A stretch of DNA of 64,000 bases from the NCBI GenBank assembly GCA_032988165.1, contig JANTQF010000045.1, forward strand, positions 109,646 to 173,645, read 5' to 3'. Made by a program: the position numbers and the translations under genes. Below, in pieces: positions 1 to 10,546 of this stretch. The notes beneath the pieces are model-generated. The model did not search any database. It had not been told where the DNA came from and worked only from the letters and a program-made list of their open reading frames with translations. Origin of the DNA: Emmonsiellopsis sp. PD_33 (lineage: Eukaryota > Ascomycota > Eurotiomycetes > Onygenales > Ajellomycetaceae). Each line of letters opens with the position of its first letter. Within the stretch, counting starts at the first letter, position 1.

Positions 1-387
1 TGTTTTTTGTAGTTTCTGGACTTTCTCTATTATCCCTCAGTAGGTTACCAGCCGCTCAAATACACGTGAAGATGATTCGAGTATTATGTTAGCCGTTAGG
101 GCTTTTCGACATTTAAACTTCATGCCCTTACCCCTGCCATTCTTGCATTGACTATTCACTCAAATAATAATCCAAAGTCATAGACATGTACCAAAGCTTC
201 ATTAATTCATTCATTATTGCAAGTAGGACATGAGAACCAAACAAAAACAAAAGTCTATGTAAAGAGAAATGAACTAAAGCAGGATCCCAAAAGCTTTGTT
301 TGGTTATGTGAGTAACCCTCTTTTTATGTATAAAATTCAATGCTTTGTAAGTTTTGGTCCTTTTTTTCAACATCCCCTCATCCACTT
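1..387. other. 3' flank of rrb1, no gene seen
   Basis: AT-rich DNA downstream of the rrb1 stop codon. The short open frames here have no recognisable domain and no fungal gene style. It probably holds the rrb1 3' UTR and terminator; I see no further feature. Confidence 0.5.
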
Positions 388-2107
388 TTAAACACTGATA
401 GTTTTGAAGACCCTGAAAAATGAAAAAAAAGTTAGCATATAATCAGCTAGTTCTGAAATAGGTAATTCAGGGGGAAACAATGCATATCCCAGATTTAAGA
501 AGCGAAAGAAAAGAGAGAAACAAGTGTAGGAACTTACCCAAACCCACCACTTCCAGTGGCCATTATAGTCCCCGGCATCTGTGCTTGCCAATGCAACTCC
601 TTCACAGACTCCATATAATGCACAAACAACAATTGCGACGGCACATCTGCCAACCCCGCATCCCTCGCCTCCTCATCATCCAGCTCAACCGCCAAATCCC
701 ACAGCGTGAGCGTATTATCCGCCGACGCAACCGCAACGACGCTGTCGTCCGATGGATGCCACTCGATGCTCGTGACAGGGTCCTTGTGGAAATCAAACGA
801 GGCGACAGCCTTGGGTTTCAGCTGGGACGAGCCGCCGGAGGTATTGGGTTTCCAGTGCCGCAAGTCCCAGACACCCCATTGGCCGTCGTCGGCTCCCGTG
901 GCGAGCAGGTGGAACGTTTGTCGAGACCAGCTCATGACGTTCACGTCTGTGTTGGAGATCTTGACGTCGACGGCTGGCTTACGCGATTTAGACCGCACGT
1001 CCCATACCTTGACACTGCCGTCGCTGCTGGCAGAGGCGAAGACGTTGCGCTCGTTGGGCGACCATTGGAGCTCCTCGACGGAGGAGGTGTGGCCGACAAA
1101 GGGGCGAGTGTCAGTGACCCAGGCACCGCTTTCGGTGCGGCTCGTAACGTAGATCTGGCCGTCGTTATCACCGGTGAGAAGTTTGCCGAGGGGCTGTAGG
1201 GGGGACCAGTCGAGGGCGTATCCTTCTGATTTGTGCATGCGGAGAGTAGAGAGGGGTTTTGAGGCGGAAGGGGGGAGGATGGAGCCTGGGTTGTCGAAGC
1301 TGGCTAGATGGGGAGTGACATCGTGGATCACTACGTGGGAGTTTTCGAGCATGGTGGCTGTGAGGGTTTGCGGAGGTTTGGAGTAGTCCCCGGAGGAAGA
1401 TGGGATTTGGTGGGCGCGGATACGATTCGTCGTGGAGTTTAGGGGGATGGATTTTGATTCGAGAATTGGTTCTGAGGATTCGTCTTCTGAATCTGAGTCG
1501 TCCGAGTCCTCCTGGTTATCCCGCTCCATCCTGCTCAGGCTGCTCAATTTAAGGACCATCAATTCATTGTCCTTCGCGCGTCCTCCCTCCGCTTGTGTTC
1601 CAGAAACGGCATATACAGTTGCAGGGTATGTTTTCCGGTTATCGCCCAGGCTATCTTTCACTATATCGAATGATAGACACGGCCAGGGTGTGCTGAGGGT
1701 ATGGAGCATTTCATATGTAGAAGGGTCCGGCGACAGAGTCTCCCCCGGAGCCAATTTTGTTCGTCCTGGTATAAACGTCTGTTTATCTACATCCATCTCA
1801 TCTGTTTGCGCATATGTATCAGTAAAAATTTGATCCGTAGCGGCATCTGCGACAACGGAGTTGCCCGCTGCAAAGCCGTGTTCATGGACCGCCACATACC
1901 CCTTTGCTCCTGTTCCTCCGCCTCTCTCTCTGCGTCGGGACGTCCGTCCACGCCGGCCTCGAGAATCTCATCTTCGCTCTCAAACTCGTCCTCATATTCA
2001 TCTTCGAATTCCCCCGCTTCGTCGGGCGGGGCAGCGGCCAACGGGCGTTCGCCAGCTTTCAACGGCGCGGACAATTCGTCAGAGGGATCTGCGCTGCGTT
2101 TCGACAT
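388..2107 (-). CDS. rrb1: Rrb1/GRWD1-type glutamate-rich WD-repeat ribosome biogenesis protein
   Basis: Nucleolar WD-repeat chaperone of ribosomal protein uL3 in the Rrb1/GRWD1 family, needed for early 60S assembly (family knowledge). Three exons: 2107-1900, 1801-538 and 412-388, giving 498 residues. The introns start GTATGT and GTAAGT and end in CAG; joining them keeps one frame, and the last exon supplies only the conserved tail VFKTISV. The N-terminus is very acidic (EFEDEYEDEFESEDE), followed by the family signature FIPGRTKLAPGE and a histone-chaperone-like TPWPCLSFD segment at about residues 95-115, then five or so WD repeats to the end (for example SDGSVKVWDVRS and ADDGQWGVWDLRHW). The start at 2107 (MSKRSADPSDEL) is preferred over an upstream in-frame ATG at 2149 because it begins the conserved block. 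It shares its promoter with the spg1-like gene. Identity is very likely. Confidence 0.93.
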
Positions 2108-2772
2108 TGCGCGTGTATGCAGCTGTTGAAGCAGCTGTCTAAAGGGCATATACAGGTGTTGGGGGGGTGTGACAGCAAATCCAGCCGGCCTGTCTGGGGG
2201 GTTAAATGTTTTTGTCCGGGAATTTTATATGCAACTTTTTTGAGGCTCAGGCGCTAGTCCGCTTTGGGACGGGCAGCCAACCCGCCTCAAAGACGCCTTG
2301 AATTGTTGACTCTCTCCGCCCTGCTCTCGTCCTCGCTGCTGGGAAGCTGGTTTGCAGGTTTTTCTCTCGTTCGACGCAGCAGCCCGCTCCGGGTCCGTGT
2401 ATCCTCCTCGATCGCTCAGCATCTGTTTTGTTCGGCCACTGTCGCGTTTAATTAACCGCCGCTTCAGCGCGCCACGAGCTACGTCCCAAGCTCCCCGTCC
2501 GAACCACTGCGTCCCCGGATTCCGACCGCTGCTGTCCAGTGCTGCATTTCACTATCATTAACGCTATATTCAAGGAGCAAGGGCCAGTTTGACGACTTGA
2601 CGGCCCAATCGTGCTCGATAACCATCCTCGAGACCTTTCGTTGAGCTGCGATAAACATTCACGTCATTGTTTGCCGGCGGTGGTTTATGTGTTTACCGCC
2701 CTGGCTGCTCAATCACTGACGGTCATTCGGATTGCTTTGATCTATCCTGCTGTCTGATACTGGCTGCCGACC
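2108..2772. promoter_or_regulatory. Shared divergent promoter of rrb1 and the spg1-like gene
   Basis: The 665-bp space between two divergent start codons. It is GC-balanced with pyrimidine-rich stretches (around 2320-2420 and 2500-2560) typical of filamentous-fungal leaders. No clear TATA box. Short open frames here look accidental. Confidence 0.6.
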
Positions 2773-4012
2773 ATGGATCCCGTACCGATGGAGGCGGACA
2801 AACTGCCAGTGCTGGAGCAGCAGCCTGTCCCCGTCACGGAGGTTCCCGTCACTGAGGAGCATCTGGTTCCCGACCAGCTCCCTGAACAAATACCGCTGCC
2901 CGAGCAAACGGCCCAACCAGAGCAGGACATGCCAGCAGCCGCAGACGAGGTGGCAGTGACCAGTTCACCGTCTTACAATAATGGATACAGCAATGGCCAT
3001 CGACTAGAATACTCTTCACATTCCATTGACTACCCCGCCTCCAGTCAACCATTTTTACCTCAAGAAACCGATCCCTCGTCCCGACATCATTCACCAACCA
3101 TGTCCTATCAGCAGCCCCCGCAGCCTGCCCAACCGAGCTCGAGGCCAAGCTCAGGACTCTCTGGCGGAGGCGACCGCTATGGCTACTCACAATCCTACCA
3201 AGACCAGAACCAGAGGCAACAGCAAACCGCCCCAAACAAGAATAGCGTGGTGATAAAAGTTGGCATGGTCGGAGATGCTCAAATAGGGAAGACTAGTCTG
3301 ATGGTCAAATACGTCGAGGGAAGCTGGGACGAGGACTACATTCAAACACTGGGTAGGGGAAAACATGTTACACCAACCGTTAATGATATCTGGCGATGCG
3401 ATAGCTAATGTATTCGATTTGAATAGGCGTCAATTTCATGGAAAAAACGATTTCGATCCGGAACACAGAAATTACCTTCTCGATCTGGGACTTGGGCGGA
3501 CAACGCGAATTTGTCAACATGCTTCCTCTTGTCTGCAACGATGCCGTCGCTATTTTATTCATGTTTGACCTTACACGGAAGAGCACGCTCAATTCTATCA
3601 AGGAATGGTACCGGCAGGGCCGTGGGTTTAATAAGACTGCCATCCCCTTTCTAATCGGCACGAAATACGACCATTTCGTTAACTTTCCCCGGGAGGATCA
3701 AGAGGAGATCTCAATCCAGGTGCGTTTCAAAACCTGATACTTGGACGTATTTTTGCTAACGAGGAACGAAAGGCCAAACGATTTGCCAAAGCAATGAGGG
3801 CAAGCTTGATCTTTAGCAGCACTAGCCACAGTATAAACGTGCAAAAGGTTTGTTCTCACCTTGACTGCTACAACTATATTCAAAGGACTATCCCTAACAT
3901 GCATTCCTAGATCTTCAAAATCGTGCTTAGCAAAGCATTTGATCTTAAATGCACGATCCCCGAAATCGAGAACATCGGCGAGCCGCTGTTGCTCTATCAG
4001 TCTGTCAATTGA
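2773..4012 (+). CDS. spg1: Spg1/Tem1-type septation GTPase with long N-terminal extension
   Basis: Ras-superfamily small GTPase that in yeasts switches on the septation initiation / mitotic exit network at the spindle pole body (family knowledge). Four exons: 2773-3352, 3427-3719, 3773-3847 and 3911-4012, total 349 residues, all introns GT-AG and phase-consistent. The G domain starts near residue 159: P-loop GDAQIGKTS (167-175), G3 WDLGGQ (214-219), G4 TKYD (272-275, the Thr variant typical of Spg1/Tem1), and a C-terminus without a CaaX box, also typical. Residues 1-158 are a Pro/Gln/Glu/Ser-rich, apparently disordered extension not present in yeast Tem1; such extensions occur in filamentous ascomycetes. 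An internal Met at 110 could be an alternative start. A neighbouring transglutaminase-fold gene may also belong to cytokinesis. Confidence 0.92.
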
Positions 4013-5824
4013 TCGCACGACAGATGTGTGGTTGTGACGGTGTTGAAATGAAATTTTTGTTTGTGACGAAGGAACTAACTAACTGTACGCTGGACGAAGC
4101 CATGGTTTTTTATTATGATTATTATAATCTCGTTCGTTTTTTGTTTTCTATATCATTGTCAAATGACGTGGCAAGAAGAAGAGAGGGAATGTGGTTTTCT
4201 AACTCCCTCTCCATCCCATCGAGGGGATATTGCCAGGGTGGACGAGAAGAGATTCCCTCGATATATGCCGAGCAACATGTCTTTCCCTTTCCCTTTCCAT
4301 TTACCTTCGCCCTTGTGTTGTTTGTACGGGAGTTTCTTCCCATTTTTCCGAGCTTCTTTTTGGCATTGGGATGCGTTTTGAGCATTTGATCTTTCCTTTC
4401 CCCATTTCCTTCTGAAGACCTCTCCCACTCTGACTTTTTTATTTAACCTTTTTTCCCCCTATACCTATGCATGCCGTGTCTTGTTATTACTTACTTAAAC
4501 CTCTCCTTTGTACGTCGTTGTTTTCAAACCATCTCATTTCCCAGCCCTTCCCAACTATGGAAAACATCCTTCAAGGACGGAACACAAAAGTATCGGCGTC
4601 GATGAAAAAGGAACATAAAGCAGCGCGGTAAAGCAAGTGGTAGTTATCGTCCTTTTCACTTCTCCTTTCCTAATATAAACTGGTTCGGGGAATTCACCTA
4701 TTTACGTATTTACTATATATGCCTAGTCGAAGCCCTCTGATCATTCCGATTGCTGAGTGTTTGGTATGTAGATAATCTCTACTTGTTCTTATTGGTATTT
4801 CTTCGGATAGAGCTCCCCCGGGCTACAGCCTCCAGGTCGTGGAAGTTTTTGTAACGAAAGACGATACTTTAAATAGTTAACCCAAGAAAGGAATATGTAG
4901 AATGTATGATACCACCAACGAACAGTTCCTGCTTGCATGAATCCTGATCGACGGACTTTAAACTCGATATCTCTTTCAGCCGGTTTACAATAATCTTAAC
5001 CAAGAGTAAGGCAAGTATTTTTCTAGAAGAAACCTGGCATGATGGGTTGGATGAATTTCTTTTTCCTGGCTGGTTGGCTCGAGAGTCTAGATTCCCCCTC
5101 ATTCCGTGAACTTGACTGTTCCCATTGGCTTGTATTTTATTTTATTTTTATTTCTTTTTTTTTGCGGGGTGTTTCAGCAGCCTGGAGTGGGCTGGTTAGG
5201 GATGATAATGGATAAGAGGATATTTGAGAGTTCACCAAATCTCCAAGAGTTAACAACCTCAAGCAACGTCGAACTGGCGCGGGCTGAATAGTTAATTGGA
5301 GGGGTCTTTGACTCATTCTGCCCGTGTTCTGTTCTGTTCTGTTCTCCCTAGCCTGATATCATCCCAGCCATATTAGCGACAATTGACGGCAGCTCTTTGG
5401 CAAACTCAGCACTAAAAAATGGTGAAACGGCGCCCACGGTTGGGGGCCGGCTGGCTCAAAGCTTTAACTATTCAATGCAGCTAAACGGCTGTTCTCTAAA
5501 AATAAGCTGGATGTTGTTGATCGTTGCGCCTTACCAGACATTCCCGAGTCGATCCTGACCAATTTCATCCGACGCGGCAGATCCAACCTCAGCCTCGTTT
5601 GGAGACATCGACAACCTCTTTGTCTGTGGGACGACCCTCACCCACTCTCATCTCACCGTCTCTCAATCTCCGTCCGTCTGGCTGTCTTCTGTGCGACGTC
5701 TTCCTTTCCTGGAAATATAGCCATCTGCTTCCAAATCCGCCCAGACCAGCGGCATCTTCTGGTCTCGTCATCGTTGCTCTTGTATTCTGTCTTCTTCGCA
5801 CAGCTATCCACGTAGGCAGCGGTC
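4013..5824. other. Intergenic region between spg1-like and transglutaminase-fold genes
   Basis: About 1.8 kb with T-rich stretches, a short TTCTG run near 5320-5345 and no open frame that looks coding. It should contain the spg1 3' UTR and the promoter and leader of the next gene; the pyrimidine-rich stretch 5560-5820 directly before that gene's ATG looks like a leader. Confidence 0.5.
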
Positions 5825-7957
5825 ATGGCAACGGCTCAGGAAGTCCGTCCGCAGTCCATCCAGGAGCGCATCGCTGCCCTGAACCAGTCGCATGTCGGAC
5901 GAGCAGCACCAGAGGATTCCCCGCCGCGCGAAATCCGACCAGATCTTCCAGGCCCAAGGCCTTCCATGGGCGAGAGATATGTCCCTCTTACGAATGGTGC
6001 AGTCCCCATCAGGGACCAGGAGATACTTCCTCCCCCTAATATTAGGAGGACAGGGCAAAAGTCTCCTGCGCCAGAGAAGCGAACCCCTCTGGATAAACCA
6101 AAGAGGCCGCCGCCCCTCCCTACGAGAAAGCTCTCAAGCCAGCAGCTATCGCCTGCGCTGCCCCCGCGCAGCTCATCCGGTTCCAATGCTCGACGAAACT
6201 CGGGAGATTCGTCATTTTCAAGTAACTCCATATCAACTGCCTCCACCACCTCTAGATCTCCTTCTCTTCACTCGAATTCCACCGAAACTGGGGCAGCCCG
6301 GAAGCTACCTCCCGCGTGGGGTGAGACTAAACTTCCCCCGCTGCCCCCCAAGAGAAATGTGAATATAAATGGGGATCAGACGACGTCATCTCGGCCGCCA
6401 GTGGGCGGTGTAGATGCCGTCCGAAAAGTGTCGTCTTCATCCATCTCTTCGCTAACGCGGCATTTGCCTTTTCGGTCGAACTCGTCGAATGCAAGTGATA
6501 TGCCATCCGCCCCGCCGCGCAGATGTACAAATGAAAACCAATTGGATAGATTGCCTCACCTTCCCAAGCGGAACACCCAGCCTCGCAGTCCCGCTATTGA
6601 AGAGCTCGATCCGGCCCCCCAAGTCCCACAGCGGAAACTACCGCCAACTGTGTCAGCTCATGGTCTTGAAAAGATAAAGGAGTCGTCTTTTGCTACTCTG
6701 AATAGCCATACAAGAAATGAGGAACCAGTATCTAATGGCCATCATAGCAATGGAGGTTCACCACCCCCCGTCCCAGTGTCCTCTCGCCCGGATCTGTCAA
6801 AGATACTGGCAACCAAACCGCGCATGCCTCAACCTCCTACTACTAGAACGAGTTCTGCTGCCGGGTGTATGAAATGCCGCGACTTTTCCGGCCCAGATAC
6901 TCACGCCACCAAGTTCCCTAGAGAATCGATTCCACAGGATTTTGCCTGGCTAGCCAATCAACTTACCGCTCCCTTCCCTTCTCTCACAGATAAAGCTCGC
7001 GCGATATTCACATGGCTACATCATAATATCAACTACGACGTGGATTCGTTTTTCAACAAATGCGTTGGCCCACAAACGCCAGAAAATACGCTGAGCACCG
7101 GCCTTGCCGTCTGCGCAGGGTACGCGGGCCTCTTTGAACTCCTAGCTAACCATGCTGGCCTCGAAGCTCGCACAATTTCAGGCCACGGCAAGGGTTTCGG
7201 ATACGCCCCACTGCCGCCAGGAGCACCCATCCCAGCCTTCAGCAGCAACCATGCCTGGAACGTCGTCCGCATCGACAATGGCCATTGGAAACTCATCGAT
7301 AGCTGTTGGGGTGCCGGAAATGTCAGCGGCAAAGGTCAGCCGTACAACAAATCCTTCACGCCCGAGCACTTCATCATGCCAAACGATGAGTTTACAAACC
7401 GCCACTTCCCGACAGACCGTCAGAGTTTCTACCGTGACGATGGCAGGCCTGGTATTTCCTGGGAGGAATACATGAGCATCGACCCCCGACAGCCCCACGG
7501 CGTCGAACCGCCAATCTTATACACAGGTGTCGACGAAGAACATGCCATCGGTGAACACACCCTGCAACCACACGCCCGCAAAATCTCCGTCTACCAACCC
7601 GGTCCGCTCCTGTTCCAATTCGGCCTTCTCTGTGAACACTGGACGCTCGCACGGAGCAATATTCCCGCTCCATACCTCTTCTTCCTACCCGTGCACGGCA
7701 TCGATGGGCGCAAGGAGGAATATCTCCCCTTCAATTACGTCCGCGGCACGGGAGCTAGTGGCGGAGGCGATTTTTGGTACGTTGATGTTCCCGATCCAAG
7801 GATTTTGGGGGCGCCAGGGCAGAAGTTGCATATTTATAGTGTGACGAGTTTCGCGGATAGGGGTGACACGAGGGGCTTAACGGGAAGGGAGTTTTTGAAT
7901 GGGAAGGGCAGGGTGGCAATGGGGTTTGGGGGGATTGCCGAGTGGGAGCTTGTGTGA
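5825..7957 (+). CDS. Transglutaminase-fold (Cyk3/kyphoscoliosis-peptidase-like) protein
   Basis: Single-exon gene of 710 residues. Residues 1-340 are disordered and full of SH3-ligand motifs: RPPPLP (94-99), PALPPR (110-115) and PPLPPKR (171-177). A CxxC pair near residue 350 (GCMKCRDF) precedes a transglutaminase-like core. The papain-like triad is visible: Cys430 in AVCAGYAG, His476 in NHAWNVV and Asp492 in LIDSCWGAG. The C-terminal 170 residues form the extra domain found in this fungal family. Fission-yeast Cyk3 has an SH3 domain and, as I recall, a triad lacking the Cys; here SH3 is absent but SH3 ligands and a complete triad are present, so this is a Cyk3-related protein rather than Cyk3 itself. 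Enzymatic activity is possible but unproven. It may act as a cytokinesis scaffold that binds SH3 proteins; that role is inference. Confidence 0.85.
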   Translation: MATAQEVRPQSIQERIAALNQSHVGRAAPEDSPPREIRPDLPGPRPSMGERYVPLTNGAVPIRDQEILPPPNIRRTGQKSPAPEKRTPLDKPKRPPPLPTRKLSSQQLSPALPPRSSSGSNARRNSGDSSFSSNSISTASTTSRSPSLHSNSTETGAARKLPPAWGETKLPPLPPKRNVNINGDQTTSSRPPVGGVDAVRKVSSSSISSLTRHLPFRSNSSNASDMPSAPPRRCTNENQLDRLPHLPKRNTQPRSPAIEELDPAPQVPQRKLPPTVSAHGLEKIKESSFATLNSHTRNEEPVSNGHHSNGGSPPPVPVSSRPDLSKILATKPRMPQPPTTRTSSAAGCMKCRDFSGPDTHATKFPRESIPQDFAWLANQLTAPFPSLTDKARAIFTWLHHNINYDVDSFFNKCVGPQTPENTLSTGLAVCAGYAGLFELLANHAGLEARTISGHGKGFGYAPLPPGAPIPAFSSNHAWNVVRIDNGHWKLIDSCWGAGNVSGKGQPYNKSFTPEHFIMPNDEFTNRHFPTDRQSFYRDDGRPGISWEEYMSIDPRQPHGVEPPILYTGVDEEHAIGEHTLQPHARKISVYQPGPLLFQFGLLCEHWTLARSNIPAPYLFFLPVHGIDGRKEEYLPFNYVRGTGASGGGDFWYVDVPDPRILGAPGQKLHIYSVTSFADRGDTRGLTGREFLNGKGRVAMGFGGIAEWELV

Positions 7958-8629
7958 TTGGATACTCCTCTATAGGAATGGGATTCGGATTCGGAATATG
8001 GATGGGAATAGGGCTGGGGATGGGAAAATAATTTATAATGATCTCGGGTGTTCTTTTGGCCTGTTGGCGTTTTGGCTTTGCCTTCTTCCCCTTCCCCCTT
8101 TCTTTTTTTGGTGCGGGTATTTGCATGTTCTTGGCTTGATCCCCCCCTTTTTGCTCTCCCTTGTCTTGCTTCTTTCTTTTCATGAGATATCAAATATACC
8201 TTCTGCTCCCGTTTTCTGTTACAGATGATACGCATTTATTTTTAGCTGAGTATTTCTCTCCTTACATCCTATTTCCTAAAAACCCCCTCCTCTTTCCTTC
8301 GACACCACCCTTTATGAATCGCCTTCCGATCTTCCCGTCTCTCAAGAGCATTGCAACAACCAAGGGGAACTCAGCCTACATCCATTCAGATATGTATCTT
8401 CCGTTTTGAATTTTCTTTACAATGACTCACGGCTAACAATGAAATGGAACTTAATAGCTAATGATGAATCGACAGATTAATTATTCCCCTACAGTCTCTT
8501 TCCGCATATTTTCAATTGCTTACTCTCAGACGGCCGTTGAATGGTATCTCAACAACCACAACAAACTGGAATATCAATTCCTCCTCCTCCCAGCCACTTA
8601 CTCCATCCATACCTCAACCCATCCACCAC
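7958..8629. other. Convergent intergenic region
   Basis: 672 bp between two converging stop codons. Contains T/C-rich stretches (8080-8160, 8250-8340) likely to be 3' UTR and polyadenylation signals of both genes. No gene seen. Confidence 0.5.
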
Positions 8630-9598
8630 TCACCCCTTAACCCCCCACAACCCCCCAAACCTCTCCGCCCACTCATAATCGTGCGCAAGCACAACCTCCA
8701 CCCTCCCCCCCTCATCCTCCTCAAACCTCCTCACCCTCAACATATGCTCATGTGCCGCCTCCTGATCCCCATGCGCACACACCATCCTCCCAGACTTGGG
8801 ATCCGGATACACCGCCAGCTCCCTAGTCCCCCTATAAACGCGCACATCATGCGCCGTATCCCCCGCAAGATACATCCACTTCTCCAACCCGACACGCACA
8901 AGCAAATTGATGTGTCCGAGCAGATGGCCCGGCGCGTTGATGATGAAGACGGACCCATCGCCGAAGTAATCATGTGCGTACGGGAACGGGCCGAGCGGTT
9001 TCCAGAACGCTTCTTTTTTCTTCTCTTCTTCCTCAGGATCCTCAGGCGCCGGCGCCGGCAACTCCACCACCCTCCCCTCCGCCCTCCCGGCCAACAACCC
9101 GGAATCAAAAATCGACCCCTCATCCCCCGGCCACGTCCTCGGTCCATCGCCCAACAACCCCGCCGCCCCAGGCCCAATCACGAACTTCGTCCCCGCCCCG
9201 AACCCCCCCGGGTCACCAACATGGTCATAATGCAGATGCGAAAAGATCACGACATCAATATCCTTTTGCGCATCCAGACCGGCCTTTTTCAACCCATCGT
9301 AAACGTCTTCGACGACGTCTATGGAGACGCGCGTGCGGATGCGCTCGGCGATTGGTGGGATGTAGTTTTGGCTGTCTTTGCGGAGGCCCAGGTCGAAGAG
9401 GAGGCGGGTGTTTGTGGCGGGGTGGTGGAGGAGCCAGGACATGCTGGGGCAGTGGAGGGTGGGGGGGTCGGAGGGGATTGGGTCGGAGACGAAGTGCGAG
9501 GATTGGAGGTGGATTCGGCCCGCGGGGAGGAGGGTTAGGGTACATGTTGCTGTGGGAGAGGGGGCGGGAGGGAGGGAGGAGGAGGGGGGGGTCGGCAT
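8630..9598 (-). CDS. Metallo-beta-lactamase-fold lactonase-like hydrolase
   Basis: Intronless gene of 322 residues. The metal-binding motif is complete: HLHYDH (121-126; His121, His123, Asp125, His126), then the APGHLLGH loop (221-229), Asp247 in LAGDTAHD and His306 in LAHDYEW, the order found in N-acyl-homoserine-lactonase and related dinuclear zinc hydrolases. No signal peptide or membrane segment, so a cytosolic enzyme is expected. Residues 183-200 are a charged low-complexity insert (EDPEEEEKKKEA). The ATG at 9598 is the first in the frame. It is divergent from a Dal5-type anion permease, which suggests an uptake-and-hydrolysis pair acting on a lactone or similar small acid; the substrate cannot be told from sequence. 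GC content is high, especially at third positions. Confidence 0.87.
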   Translation of the reverse strand: MPTPPSSSLPPAPSPTATCTLTLLPAGRIHLQSSHFVSDPIPSDPPTLHCPSMSWLLHHPATNTRLLFDLGLRKDSQNYIPPIAERIRTRVSIDVVEDVYDGLKKAGLDAQKDIDVVIFSHLHYDHVGDPGGFGAGTKFVIGPGAAGLLGDGPRTWPGDEGSIFDSGLLAGRAEGRVVELPAPAPEDPEEEEKKKEAFWKPLGPFPYAHDYFGDGSVFIINAPGHLLGHINLLVRVGLEKWMYLAGDTAHDVRVYRGTRELAVYPDPKSGRMVCAHGDQEAAHEHMLRVRRFEEDEGGRVEVVLAHDYEWAERFGGLWGVKG

Positions 9599-9821
9599 GT
9601 TGGTGGTGGTTTTGCTTGGAGCAATGGATGAACTAGTATCAGAAAGATGGCTGGAGTTGGTTGCGGTTAGTTGAGCAATGCGGGGGATATTGGGAGCTCC
9701 ACGGGGGTGTTGAGGTCGTCGAATCTTTTAACTCTTTTGATTTCGATCGATTTTATGTTTTTTTCGGAGCGGATCAGGTCCCGCTCGAGTTTTGCGATGA
9801 CATATTGCGGGGAATCTCCGG

Positions 9822-9838
9822 CGGAGACATAGTCTCCG
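9822..9838. promoter_or_regulatory. CGG-N11-CCG palindrome 1 (candidate Zn2Cys6 site)
   Basis: CGGAGACATAGTCTCCG; with one further matching base on each side the arms GCGGAGAC and GTCTCCGC are perfect around a 3-bp centre. A preceding TCTCCG makes an additional everted half-site. Factor unknown. Confidence 0.6.
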
Positions 9839-10291
9839 CAAAGGGTTCTCTGGATTCCGTCAAGAATGAACTAACCAGCTAGCTCGTAACTAACTAACTA
9901 GCTAGAAGCTGCTCAAGCTTGCAAATGCTCCGTCATCCATTCTCGGGGACTGGAGAACTGGCTAGCTGAGAGGAGGGCTCTAATATTTTCTCTGACGACT
10001 TCATTCAGAATGCATACAGACAACGTGATACAGAAAGCCTGATATTTTTATAGTTCTCGGCTTCTCCCCGTTTCCCGACGTCGGATAGCCGAAATCCTGG
10101 GGAAAGCCGAGCCAGTGGGGCAGCAAATTATCCCGATCTGCTGGGCCCGACCTCGGAACATCCACGGTCCATCCGCCCCCGAACCCCCTTTTTTGACTCG
10201 AGCTTCTTAGCGCCAGCTCCAGGCGTTCCAACCCCAGACTAATTCCCCCGTCGCCATCTGTCGATGAGCGCGCTAAACCGTCCTGCTTCGG

Positions 10292-10308
10292 CGGAGAGTC
10301 TTTCTCCG
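10292..10308. promoter_or_regulatory. CGG-N11-CCG palindrome 2 (candidate Zn2Cys6 site)
   Basis: CGGAGAGTCTTTCTCCG, the same CGGAGA-N5-TCTCCG form as palindrome 1, 239 bp before the permease start codon. Confidence 0.55.
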
Positions 10309-10546
10309 TCATGGCAGACCCAATACCATTCTGTCGGTAACCGGGGATAGGCAATGAAATACGAGAGCTGGATGTTCCTGGCATCCATAAAAGAAATGCA
10401 GGTCCCGCTTGTCTTTTGTCAGATGGATGCTGGCGCCCTGGGATTCCAGACTGAGCTTCGAACAACTTTCTAATAACTCCTGGACCTGTCACCGTCCCCT
10501 TCCTCTCCGGCTGTCAACCGACCCATCCTACAAGCAAGCGGCAGAA

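Larger units (their letters stand above)
9599..10546. promoter_or_regulatory. Divergent promoter of the lactonase and the Dal5-type permease
   Basis: 948 bp between divergent start codons. It contains two 17-bp CGG-N11-CCG palindromes (listed separately), both of the form CGGAGA-N5-TCTCCG, with one further TCTCCG at 9815-9820 immediately before the first. These are the half-site layout used by Zn2Cys6 factors of the Gal4 type. A short CTAA repeat lies at 9885-9903. The open frames in this interval look accidental. Confidence 0.6.

Noticed and set aside
4115..4428. Overlapping 87-146-codon open frames after the spg1-like gene
   Set aside because: Low-complexity T/C-rich DNA read in several frames on both strands; no domain and likely 3' UTR or spacer.
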